The notes under the pieces are model-generated. The model saw nothing but the letters and a program-made list of their open reading frames with translations. It searched no databases and was not told the DNA's origin. The translations under genes and the position numbers were made by a program. Of a stretch of 64,000 nucleotides of DNA, positions 42,555-50,032 are shown in pieces (position 1 is the stretch's first letter; every line of letters starts with the position of its first letter). This stretch comes from an uncultured Collinsella sp. (GTDB lineage Bacteria; Actinomycetota; Coriobacteriia; Coriobacteriales; Coriobacteriaceae), in assembly GCA_958427145.1 (NCBI GenBank), contig CAUAAZ010000010.1:1-64000 (forward strand), in the 5' to 3' direction.

Positions 42555-43448
42555 ATGTCTACCGTCACTACCATCAAGCGCGGCGGCCTCACCGCGGCCA
42601 TCGATTCCATGGGCGCCCAGCTCACGAGCCTTGCCCTCAACGGCAACGAGTATCTGTGGCAGGGCGACCCGGCCTTTTGGGGCAAGCACGCGCCCATCCT
42701 GTTCCCTATTGTGGGCTCGCTGCGCAACAACACGGCAACGTCTGCGGCCGGCACCTGCGAGATGCCGCGCCACGGACTCGCGCGCATCGTCGAGCACAAG
42801 CTGGTCGAGGTTTCGGAGGACGGCTCTTCGGTAACGTACGAGATCACCGACACGCCTGAGTCGCTCAAGGCTTTCCCCTTCCACTTTAAGCTCAACATGA
42901 CCTATGCCCTAACCGGCGACGCCACGCTCACGCAGACCTTTGCCGTCACCAACACCGGCGACGTGGACCTGCCGTTCTCGGTGGGCGGTCACCCCGCGTT
43001 TAACGTACCCGCCCCCGGTGCCGAGGACGAGACGTTCGAGGACTACGAGCTGGCATTTACCGAGGCTTGGACCAACGAGGCCCCCATCATCACGCCCGAT
43101 GGCCTCATGACGTTCGAGGGTAGCTACAAGGCTCCCGATAACTCGGACGTGCTGCCCATCACGCACCGCAGCTTCGATAACGATGCCATCATGTTCACCG
43201 ATACCCCGGGCTCCACGCTCACACTGCGCGGCCGCAAGTCGGGCCACGGCGTCAAGATCGACTTTGAGGGCTTTAAGTACATTGGCGTGTGGTCTGCCGC
43301 CAACGACGCTCCGTTTGTGGCGCTCGAGCCCTGGACCGGTCACACCACCATGGACACCGAGGACGACGTCTTTGAGCACAAGGTCAACACCATCACCCTG
43401 GCCCCGGGCGAGACGGACAAGCGCAGTTTTAGCGTTACCTTGCTCTAG
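42555..43448 (+). CDS. Aldose 1-epimerase (mutarotase)-like protein
   Basis: 297 residues; ATG 42555 with GGAGGAAG upstream. The fold is the galactose-mutarotase beta-sandwich: GGLTAAIDSMGAQLTSLALNG at the start, EYLWQGDPAFWGKHAPILFPIVGSL, MPRHGLARIVEHKL with the first catalytic His, SVGGHPAFNVP with the second, and FVALEPWTGHTTMD with the catalytic Glu. The variant spacing fits the YihR/LacX-like branch. It would speed anomer exchange of hexoses or phosphorylated sugars. Genes around it are not sugar genes. Confidence 0.8.
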   Translation: MSTVTTIKRGGLTAAIDSMGAQLTSLALNGNEYLWQGDPAFWGKHAPILFPIVGSLRNNTATSAAGTCEMPRHGLARIVEHKLVEVSEDGSSVTYEITDTPESLKAFPFHFKLNMTYALTGDATLTQTFAVTNTGDVDLPFSVGGHPAFNVPAPGAEDETFEDYELAFTEAWTNEAPIITPDGLMTFEGSYKAPDNSDVLPITHRSFDNDAIMFTDTPGSTLTLRGRKSGHGVKIDFEGFKYIGVWSAANDAPFVALEPWTGHTTMDTEDDVFEHKVNTITLAPGETDKRSFSVTLL

Positions 43449-43450
43449 AG

Positions 43451-43583
43451 GTTCCGCCGCTCGGTCGATGCTGCGCGTCGTCCAGAGCGACAAGTTGTCA
43501 TTCAAAAGGCAAGGCATAGACCTTCTGGTCATGCCTTGCCTTTTTCATGCCACTTGTTCGCTCTGGACGTTGCTCGCCGGCAT
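43451..43583 (+). repeat. Nested inverted repeat with inner terminator, family B copy 1
   Basis: Begins two bases after the epimerase stop with GGTTCCGCCG and CGATGCTGCGCG (43467-43478). Arms CGTCCAGAGCGACAAG (43480-43495) and 43554-43570 pair with one bulge. Inside is a terminator (43505-43546), then TTTCATGCCACTTGT. The same blocks in the same order follow prfA at 49400-49550, with different arms and terminator stem. Confidence 0.75.
43505..43546 (+). terminator. Strong terminator after the epimerase gene
   Basis: Left arm 43505-43523 and right arm 43528-43546 pair fully (AAAAGGCAAGG ... CCTTGCCTTTTT) around loop TTCT; A and T runs on both sides allow both directions. Confidence 0.9.
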
Positions 43584-43669
43584 TGCCAAAACATCGGCGT
43601 CCCCAATGACTACCGCGTGTCTATTAATTTTTCGAGCTTGTGCTGCGCTGCTGGTTGCTGGCGTATATC

Positions 43670-43701
43670 CTGTTAAGTCGTCAGCATACGATTCAACAGG
43701 G
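43670..43701 (+). promoter_or_regulatory. Dyad overlapping the ribosome-binding site of the amino-acid transporter operon
   Basis: CCTGTTAAGTCGT (43670-43682) and ACGATTCAACAGG (43689-43701), 11 of 13 pairing. The right arm reaches into GGGAAGG, the ribosome-binding site of ATG 43712. It could be an operator or a leader hairpin that limits translation. Confidence 0.4.
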
Positions 43702-43711
43702 AAGGCAGATT

Positions 43712-44638
43712 ATGCATTCTCCCCATCAACGCGACGCGCATCCACAGCCGGTGTGCAGTCGTCGTATCTTCTTAGGCAGTGCGCTTGCTGCGAGCGCTTC
43801 TGCTGTCGCCGGCGCACTTGCCGGTTGCCAGCGCCCCTCCACGCTGGAAGTAGTTCAGCCCACGACGGGCGGCGGTCGCGACGACCTGTCCGATTCCGTG
43901 ATCGGCAAGGACAAGATCCGCATTGGCATGGAGGCGGCCTACGCCCCGTACAACTGGCAGGTTTCCGAAGCCAGTGAGTACACCATCCCCATCGACAACG
44001 TGCAGGGCGCCTATGCCGATGGCTACGACGTACAGATCGCCAAAATCGTCTGCAAGGCCCTCGGCGGCGAGCCCGTCGCCGTTAAGCAGAGCTTCTCGGG
44101 CCTTATCGATTCGCTCAACAACGGCCAGATCGACCTCATCATCGCCGGCATGAGCGCCACGCCCGAGCGCGAGGAGTCGGTCGGCTTTTCCGACCCTTAC
44201 TTCATCGGCTACTTTGGCCTGTTCGTAAAAGAGGGTTCGCCCTACCAAAACGCCACCAAGCTCAGCGATTTTAGCGGCGCCACGGTCCTCGGCCAAAAAG
44301 ACACCATGCTCGATACCGTCATCGACGAGATCCCGGGCGTCGTGCATAAAAACCCGGTCGATTCCGTCCCTACGGTGTTCTCGAACCTGCTGCAGGGCAC
44401 CTGCGACGCCGTGACGTACAACACCGAGAACGAGAAGGGCTATATGGCCCAAAATCCCGGTATCGTTCCCATTCATTTTGCCGAAGGCGAGGGCTTTAAG
44501 CAGGAGGTCACGGCAAACGTCGGCTGCCGCAAGGGCTCAAAGAAGCTCCTCAAGCTTATCGACAAGGCCCTCAAGGGCATCAGCCAGGAGGAACGCGACC
44601 AGATGTGGGACGCGTGCCTCGACCGTCAGCCGGCATAG
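43712..44638 (+). CDS. Polar amino-acid ABC transporter, substrate-binding lipoprotein
   Basis: 308 residues; ATG 43712 behind GGGAAGG. The signal contains RRIFLGSALAASASAVAGAL then LAGC: a twin-arginine motif together with a lipobox, so Tat export and lipid anchoring are likely. The mature part is a type 2 periplasmic-binding protein: KIRIGMEAAYAPYNW, GYDVQIAKIVCKALGGEP, LINSL-like IDSLNNGQIDLIIAGMSATPER, then VGFSDPYFIGYFGLFV. This is the family of glutamate, glutamine, cystine and basic-amino-acid binders. It starts the three-gene importer operon. The bound amino acid cannot be named. Confidence 0.9.
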   Translation: MHSPHQRDAHPQPVCSRRIFLGSALAASASAVAGALAGCQRPSTLEVVQPTTGGGRDDLSDSVIGKDKIRIGMEAAYAPYNWQVSEASEYTIPIDNVQGAYADGYDVQIAKIVCKALGGEPVAVKQSFSGLIDSLNNGQIDLIIAGMSATPEREESVGFSDPYFIGYFGLFVKEGSPYQNATKLSDFSGATVLGQKDTMLDTVIDEIPGVVHKNPVDSVPTVFSNLLQGTCDAVTYNTENEKGYMAQNPGIVPIHFAEGEGFKQEVTANVGCRKGSKKLLKLIDKALKGISQEERDQMWDACLDRQPA

Positions 44639-44647
44639 GGAGGCAGC

Positions 44648-45796
44648 ATGAAGACCGTCAATCGCCTGGCCTCCTTTATCAAGGCCGACCACCGTTATGT
44701 GTACCTGGGCACGAGTGTCATCGCGGCGCTTGGCCTGGCGTTTAGCCAGCGCAACCCCACGCCGCTGAGCTTCTTGGCGCCCACCGGTATCTTCCAGGAT
44801 TGCCTTTGGGCAATCCTTTGGGCCTGGCTCGTCGTGTCGGCGGCGGCGCTCGTCACCAAACTCATGCACTGGAATGACTATCGCGAAACGTCGCCGTTCG
44901 CATCCGAGCGCTTCCGTCGTGGCGCACGCTTGGGCAGCTATGTCGTGGTTGCCATCGCGGCGATCTTTTTCGTGGACCGCTGCGTCATGTCGTTTATCGA
45001 CCTGGTACAGGTGAGCATCGTCTCGGACTCCAACCCCAGCGACTTTTTGTCGAGCCTGGTCTACATGACCTACAAGAGCGGCGACTTCTTCATCCGCGGC
45101 ATCGAGATCACCATCGCGCTTGCCACCTTCGGCACCGTCATCGCATTCTTCCTGGCGCTGCTCTTTGTGTTCCTGCGTATTCAGACCTTCGACCGCGTGG
45201 ACAACGACCTGGTGCGCTTCTTTAAGAGTATCGGCCGCGGCTTTGCGACCATCTATTCCACCATCGTGCGCGGTACGCCCATGATGGTCCAGGGCCTACT
45301 CATCTATTACGCGGGCTTCACCGTTTTGCGCGGCATGGGCTTCGAGACCGCCCAGGCCAACCAGATCTGGAGTACCTTCACCGCCGGCCTCGTCACCATC
45401 TCGCTCAACTCCACCGCCTACATGATGGAGGTCCTGCGCGGCGGCATCGAGTCCATCGATCCCGGCCAAGCCGAGGCGGCGCGATCGCTGGGCCTGTCGC
45501 AGTGGCAGGCCATGCGCAAAGTCGTGTTCCCCCAGGGCATTAAAAATGCGATTCCGGCGCTCACCAACGAGCTCATCATCAACATCAAGGATTCGTCGGT
45601 GCTCTCGGTCATCGGCGTGTTCGACCTTATGTACGCTACTACCACGGTCGCTGGCGTGTACTACCGCCAGATGGAGGTCTACTGCGTGGCGCTCGTGGTC
45701 TACCTGATCCTGACGCTCGTGGCGAGCCGCCTGCTCGAGGCCTTTGGCAAAAAGCTCGGCGCCGAGGCTCCTGCCACGCTGCCCAGCTCTAACTAG
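44648..45796 (+). CDS. Polar amino-acid ABC transporter, permease
   Basis: 382 residues; start nine bases after the binding protein's stop, with AGGGAGGCAGC in between. An N-terminal part of ~140 residues with about three membrane helices precedes the HisM/GlnP-type permease domain. In that domain TIALATFGTVIAFFLALLFV, RGTPMMVQGLLIYYAG and the coupling helix region EAARSLGLSQWQAMRKVVFPQ (EAA loop) are clear. The extended N-terminus is longer than in minimal ~220-residue permeases. It forms the membrane channel, probably as a homodimer since only one permease gene is present. Confidence 0.9.
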   Translation: MKTVNRLASFIKADHRYVYLGTSVIAALGLAFSQRNPTPLSFLAPTGIFQDCLWAILWAWLVVSAAALVTKLMHWNDYRETSPFASERFRRGARLGSYVVVAIAAIFFVDRCVMSFIDLVQVSIVSDSNPSDFLSSLVYMTYKSGDFFIRGIEITIALATFGTVIAFFLALLFVFLRIQTFDRVDNDLVRFFKSIGRGFATIYSTIVRGTPMMVQGLLIYYAGFTVLRGMGFETAQANQIWSTFTAGLVTISLNSTAYMMEVLRGGIESIDPGQAEAARSLGLSQWQAMRKVVFPQGIKNAIPALTNELIINIKDSSVLSVIGVFDLMYATTTVAGVYYRQMEVYCVALVVYLILTLVASRLLEAFGKKLGAEAPATLPSSN

Positions 45797-45818
45797 GCTT
45801 AAGACGAGGAGAATCATC

Positions 45819-46604
45819 ATGGCAGATACCGCCATTACCGGCGTTGCGGCCGCCGCACAGATCAATGAGCCGCTCATCCGCGTCGAGGGCCTGCGCAAGA
45901 GCTTCGGCTCGCTCGAGGTGCTCAAGGGCATCGACCTGTCCGTTAACCCCGGCGAGGTCGTCACCATTATCGGCGCCTCGGGCTCGGGCAAGTCGACCTT
46001 CCTGCGCTGCCTTAACCTGCTCGAGACCCCGGACGCGGGCCACATCTGGTTCCACGGTCAGGACCTTACGGCCGAGCGCTGCAATATCAATAAGCTGCGC
46101 GAGGACATCGGCATGGTGTTTCAGGGCTTTAACCTGTTCAACAACATGGACGTGCTCGACAACTGCACGCTCGCGCCCGTCACGCTCAAAAAGATGAGCA
46201 AGGCCGAGGCTGAAAAAATTGCGATGGAGCATCTGACGAGCGTGGGGCTCGAAAAGTTCGCGCACGCCGCTGTGGGTCGCCTGTCCGGTGGCCAAAAGCA
46301 GCGCGTGGCCATCGCCCGCGCCCTGTGCATGAATCCGCAGATCATGCTGTTCGACGAGCCGACTTCGGCACTCGACCCCGAGATCGTGGGAGAGGTGCTC
46401 GAGGTCATGCGCAAGCTCGCCGCCGACGGCATGACCATGGTCGTCGTTACGCACGAGATGGCCTTTGCCCGCACGGTGTCCGACCGTGTGGTCTTTATGG
46501 ACAAGGGCGTGGTGCTCGAGGATGCCGCGCCGGCCGAGCTCTTCGGCAACCCCAAGCACCAACGTGCCCGCGAGTTCCTCTCGCGCTATCTCGAGGACAA
46601 GTAA
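45819..46604 (+). CDS. Polar amino-acid ABC transporter, ATP-binding protein
   Basis: 261 residues; ATG 45819 behind ACGAGGAG. Walker A GASGSGKST, Q-loop MVFQGFNLF, signature LSGGQKQRVAIARAL, Walker B IMLFDEPTSALDPE and H-loop VVVTHEMAFAR are all intact, and the sequence follows the GlnQ/HisP group closely (FLRCLNLLETPDAG). A 15-residue N-terminal extension precedes the fold. Last gene of the importer operon; a hairpin at 46628-46655 follows. Confidence 0.95.
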   Translation: MADTAITGVAAAAQINEPLIRVEGLRKSFGSLEVLKGIDLSVNPGEVVTIIGASGSGKSTFLRCLNLLETPDAGHIWFHGQDLTAERCNINKLREDIGMVFQGFNLFNNMDVLDNCTLAPVTLKKMSKAEAEKIAMEHLTSVGLEKFAHAAVGRLSGGQKQRVAIARALCMNPQIMLFDEPTSALDPEIVGEVLEVMRKLAADGMTMVVVTHEMAFARTVSDRVVFMDKGVVLEDAAPAELFGNPKHQRAREFLSRYLEDK

Positions 46605-46627
46605 CCGACCGCAAACGCTTACGTGGC

Positions 46628-46655
46628 AGGGCCGCTCCGGTGGGGCGGCCCTTGT
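46628..46655 (+). terminator. Hairpin after the importer operon
   Basis: AGGGCCG (46628-46634) and CGGCCCT (46646-46652), then TGTCGT. Weak T run; read-through into the peptidase gene 25 bases later is possible. Confidence 0.5.
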
Positions 46656-46676
46656 CGTCACAATCGAAAGGATGCC

Positions 46677-48104
46677 ATGGCCGAGGTTTGGCGCTTTTTT
46701 GCGCATGAGGATGATTTTGCCGATATAGACGAGGCTGGTGCGTGCGAGCGCCTGGGCCGTGTGCTGTCGTTTCCGACCATTTCGAGTATGGATGCCGAGG
46801 CGGTGAACTGGCAGCCGTTCGACGACCTGCGCGCGTATATGCAGCAGGCTTGGCCGCACGTATTTACGGCGGGTAAGGTCGAGCTTATCGACCATTCGCT
46901 ATTGGTGACGCTTGGCGGTTCCGACCCTGCCCTCAAGCCCATTATGCTCATGGGCCACATGGACGTGGTTCCCGTGGTACCCGGCACCGAGGCTGACTGG
47001 ACGCATGCCCCCTTTAGCGGACATGTGGACGACACCTACATTTGGGGCCGCGGCGCCATCGATATGAAAGACCAGGTCGCAGGCATTCTCGAGGCGGTTG
47101 AGTATGCGCTCGCGCACGGCTGGGAGCACAAGCGTACCCTGCTGCTCGCCTTTGGCCAGGACGAGGAAACCACGCAGTACGGCGCGGGGGCGATCGGTCG
47201 TGTGCTCGAGGAGCGTGGCGTTGAACTTGAATATCTGATCGACGAGGGTGACTACCGTATTGTTTCGGCTGCCGAGTATGGCGCGGGCGAGGGCTGGCTT
47301 ATGCATGCCGACCTCGCGGAGAAGGGTTACGCCGATATCATACTCAAGACGAAGAGTGAGGGCGGGCATTCGTCCAACCCCTACGGCGGCACATCGCTCG
47401 AGGTGCTCAGCCGTGCCATCACCGCAATCTGCGATATCGAGTGGCCGACGCGCGTGACCGACTTGCTTGCCGCTCAACTCGTCGAGTTGGGGCTCTACAC
47501 GGCCGATGAAATTGCCGCCAACGGGGATGCCATTGTCCGCGATTGCCTCGCCAGCAAAAAGCTCTATCCGCTGGTGACGACCACCTGCGCGCCCACGCAG
47601 ATCGAGGGTGGTAGCACCGGCGCCAACGTAATGCCGCAGGATATGTGGGCCAACATTAACTTCCGCATGCTCGAGGACACGAGCGTGGCCGACGTTGTGG
47701 CGCGCTGCCGCGAGGTCGTTGCCGCGGCGGGCCTCGCCGGGCGCGTGGAGGTCGAACTCGGCCCCGGCAGCTCCGAGCCTTCGCCGTCTCCGCGTGTCGG
47801 TGGACCGGGGCTCGAGACCGTTCGCGCCATTGCCGCCCGCTACTTCCGCGACCCAAAGGGGGCGGAGGAAAACGGACTGAGTGCGACGGGCGGGGCTCCT
47901 GTCAGCATCGTCCCCTCGACCGTGATCGGCGCGACCGACTCTGCCAACTACCAGCGCATTTGCTCCGAGTGCATTCGTTTTTCGGCGTTTGTGGTCGACG
48001 ATGATGAGTGCGATCGCGGTGTCCACGGCACCAACGAGCGCATTACCCGCCACGCCTACCTCCAAGGTGTCCGCTTCCTCATTGCCCTGCTCCACACGCT
48101 CTAG
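46677..48104 (+). CDS. M20-family metallopeptidase/carboxypeptidase
   Basis: 475 residues; ATG 46677 behind CGAAAGGAT. Metal-site motifs are MLMGHMDVVPV (His, with catalytic Asp two residues on), WGRGAIDMKDQVAG (bridging Asp), FGQDEETTQYGA (catalytic Glu and metal ligand) and EGGHSSNPYGG. The lid domain lies at about 230-350. Size and motifs fit the CPS/PM20D1-like carboxypeptidase branch that cleaves small peptides or N-acyl amino acids. Following an amino-acid importer it may supply amino acids from peptides (inference). Confidence 0.85.
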   Translation: MAEVWRFFAHEDDFADIDEAGACERLGRVLSFPTISSMDAEAVNWQPFDDLRAYMQQAWPHVFTAGKVELIDHSLLVTLGGSDPALKPIMLMGHMDVVPVVPGTEADWTHAPFSGHVDDTYIWGRGAIDMKDQVAGILEAVEYALAHGWEHKRTLLLAFGQDEETTQYGAGAIGRVLEERGVELEYLIDEGDYRIVSAAEYGAGEGWLMHADLAEKGYADIILKTKSEGGHSSNPYGGTSLEVLSRAITAICDIEWPTRVTDLLAAQLVELGLYTADEIAANGDAIVRDCLASKKLYPLVTTTCAPTQIEGGSTGANVMPQDMWANINFRMLEDTSVADVVARCREVVAAAGLAGRVEVELGPGSSEPSPSPRVGGPGLETVRAIAARYFRDPKGAEENGLSATGGAPVSIVPSTVIGATDSANYQRICSECIRFSAFVVDDDECDRGVHGTNERITRHAYLQGVRFLIALLHTL

Positions 48105-48138
48105 AATCTGACAAAGGGACTGTCCCTTTGTCAGATTC
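48104..48138. repeat. CAAAGGG palindrome, copy 6 (perfect)
   Basis: GAATCTGACAAAGGGAC (48104-48120) and 48122-48138 pair at every base around one central T. Begins at the last base of the peptidase gene. Outer bases TCTGA/TCAGA are specific to this copy. Confidence 0.9.
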
Positions 48139-48332
48139 CGTGCGGGTTATATGCAGGTTTGCCTGCGCACGCTATCATGTATGGGTTAAACCGCAACTAT
48201 GTACCCCATACGCGAAGGGATGCGCATGTATCTGAGGATCGACATGTTCTAGCCGGGCTTACCCCCGCAGCGGCGCCCCGCGCCCCATCAATTCTGCCGA
48301 TTTTCACCTTCACGCATATAAAGGAGTCCGTC

Positions 48333-49400
48333 ATGCGCGACAAGCTCGAAAAGATCATCAAGGCCTACGAGGAGCTCGAGAAGAAGCTTTCCGACCCGGC
48401 CGTCGCCTCCGATATCAAGGAGTTCACGCGTCTCAACAAGGAATACGCGCACCAGTCCGACCTCATCGCCGCCTCGCGCGAGTACATCGGCGCGCTCGAT
48501 GACATCGAGGCTGCCAAGGAAATGCTGCACGATACCACCGATGCCGATGAGAAGGAGATGCTCCAGATGGACATCTCCGAAAACGAGGCCAAGCTTCCCC
48601 AGCTCGAGGAAGACATCAAGTACATGCTCATCCCGAGCGACCCCAACGACGACAAGAACACCATCGTCGAGATCCGCTCCGCCGCCGGTGGCGACGAGGC
48701 GGCCATCTTCGCCGGCGACCTGTACAAGATGTATCAGCGCTTTTGCGAGTCGCGCGGCTGGAAGACTACCGTGCTCGACTCCAGCCCCAGCGAGGCCGGT
48801 GGCTTTAAGTCCATTGAGTTCAAGGTCGAGGGCGACCGCGTCTACTCCGTTATGAAGTACGAGTCCGGCGTGCACCGTGTCCAGCGCGTCCCCAAGACCG
48901 AGTCCCAGGGCCGCATTCAGACCTCCACGGCTACCGTCGCCGTGCTTCCCGAGGCCGAGGAGATCGACGTCCAGATCAACCAGTCCGACCTGCGCATCGA
49001 CACCTACTGCGCCTCCGGCCCTGGCGGTCAGTGCGTTAACACCACCTACTCCGCCGTGCGCATTACCCATCTGCCCACCAACACCGTGGTGCAGTCGCAG
49101 GAGCAGCGCTCCCAGATCCAGAACCGCGAGGTCTGCATGCAGATGCTGCGTGCCCGTCTGTACGAGATGGAGCTCGAGAAGCAGCAGGCCGAGCTCGGTG
49201 CCGAGCGCCAGAGCCAGATCGGCCATGGCAACCGTTCCGAGAAGATCCGTACCTACAACCAGCCCCAGGACCGCGTGACCGATCACCGCATCGGCTTCAA
49301 CTCCACCTACAACGGCGTCCTTCTGGGCGATCAGCTCGGCACCGTGATCGAGGCGCTCGCCGCCGCCGAGCGAGCCGAGAAGCTGGCGCAGGCTGTGTAG
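48333..49400 (+). CDS. prfA: Peptide chain release factor 1
   Basis: 355 residues. ATG 48333 follows AAGGAG; upstream in-frame codons to 48159 do not resemble RF1. Order: N-terminal coiled-coil domain, then GGDEAAIFAGDLYKMYQRF, the stop-codon-recognition region HRVQRVPKTESQGRIQTS, and the catalytic loop SGPGGQCVNTTYSAVRITH with the universal GGQ. Cys follows GGQ where His or Ser is more usual. RF1 ends translation at UAA and UAG. The enzyme that methylates its Gln, PrmC, is encoded 632 bases downstream. Confidence 0.95.
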   Translation: MRDKLEKIIKAYEELEKKLSDPAVASDIKEFTRLNKEYAHQSDLIAASREYIGALDDIEAAKEMLHDTTDADEKEMLQMDISENEAKLPQLEEDIKYMLIPSDPNDDKNTIVEIRSAAGGDEAAIFAGDLYKMYQRFCESRGWKTTVLDSSPSEAGGFKSIEFKVEGDRVYSVMKYESGVHRVQRVPKTESQGRIQTSTATVAVLPEAEEIDVQINQSDLRIDTYCASGPGGQCVNTTYSAVRITHLPTNTVVQSQEQRSQIQNREVCMQMLRARLYEMELEKQQAELGAERQSQIGHGNRSEKIRTYNQPQDRVTDHRIGFNSTYNGVLLGDQLGTVIEALAAAERAEKLAQAV

Positions 49401-49550
49401 GTTCCGCCGTTCTACCGAACGGCGGACCAGCCGACGCTGCGCGGGCCGCATTTGGACAATCTGACGTTCAACTTCAAGGGCGCGACCAGAAGGTCAGCGC
49501 CCTTTCGTTTCACGTCACCTTGTCTCAAATGCGACCCGCTCGCTGTCCGT
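49400..49550 (+). repeat. Nested inverted repeat with inner terminator, family B copy 2
   Basis: Directly after the prfA stop: GGTTCCGCCG (49400-49409) within a hairpin TCCGCCGTTC/GAACGGCGGA (49403-49426), then CGACGCTGCGCG (49432-49443), arms GCGGGCCGCATTTG (49441-49454) and CAAATGCGACCCGC (49526-49539), an inner terminator (49476-49504) and TTTCACGTCACCTTGT. Block order matches the element after the epimerase gene (43451-43583). Confidence 0.75.
49476..49507 (+). terminator. Terminator after prfA
   Basis: AAGGGCGCGACC (49476-49487), loop AGAA, GGTCAGCGCCCTT (49492-49504), then TCGTTT. Confidence 0.75.
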
Positions 49551-49612
49551 CCTCTACCTGCGGTGTTGCCTTGCTCCGGATGCGGTATGCTCAACCTGCG
49601 GCGCCTTAGATG

Positions 49613-49643
49613 TAGTCATTGGGGACGTTCTTAAATGACTAGG
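49613..49643. repeat. REP-like GGGGAC palindrome
   Basis: TAGTCATT (49613-49620) and AATGACTA (49634-49641) around GGGGACGTTCTTA. Nearly identical, in reverse, to 33951-33981 (30 of 31 bases). Confidence 0.75.
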
Positions 49644-50032
49644 TTGGGCACATTGCTTTGAGATGTTATTTAATCGGCTTTGATGGCCATTAAGCCGGCT
49701 ACCTGCTCAAAGAAATTAGCGGCATTCATCTGCTATCGAAAATAGTGCTCAAAAAATCGTCCAAGAAGTCGCGGGGCGATTTTTGACGCGTCGCGCGTCA
49801 AGTGATGTGGCAAGCGTTTGGTTAGATATTGGTCAGGTTGGGGGCAACCTTGCCAAAAGCTTGACGGATGCTGATATGAACGTCGGCGAATGAACACTTT
49901 GGACGGGGGCAAACAAAAAATCTGGGCTGATTCTCGATAATCGCCTGCAATCGCCCCTTGCCAAGCGCTGGCCTCGCGTACAATCTGCTCCGACATTCGC
50001 GCGCCGTCCGGCGCTTAAGAGGGGAGGGCCCC
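49644..50032. other. 389 bases without a gene, upstream of prmC
   Basis: Contains a two-step hairpin (CTTTGAG 49657-49663 with CTCAAAG 49706-49712, enclosing CGGCTT/AAGCCG), a terminator-like pair AAAAATCG (49752-49759) with CGATTTTT (49777-49784), and TGACGCG/CGCGTCA (49784-49800). The rest up to prmC shows no gene I can support; a minus-strand frame at 49733-49996 has no ribosome-binding site or recognisable motif. Confidence 0.5.

Noticed and set aside
48333..49400. Cys after GGQ and Lys in the P-x-T motif of RF1 as signs of altered stop-codon reading
   Set aside because: Both positions vary among normal RF1 proteins (for example Ser after GGQ and Glu in P-x-T in Bacillus), and genes here use ordinary stops.
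49733..49996. Minus-strand 87-codon gene between prfA and prmC
   Set aside because: No ribosome-binding site, no recognisable motif, and it overlaps hairpins.
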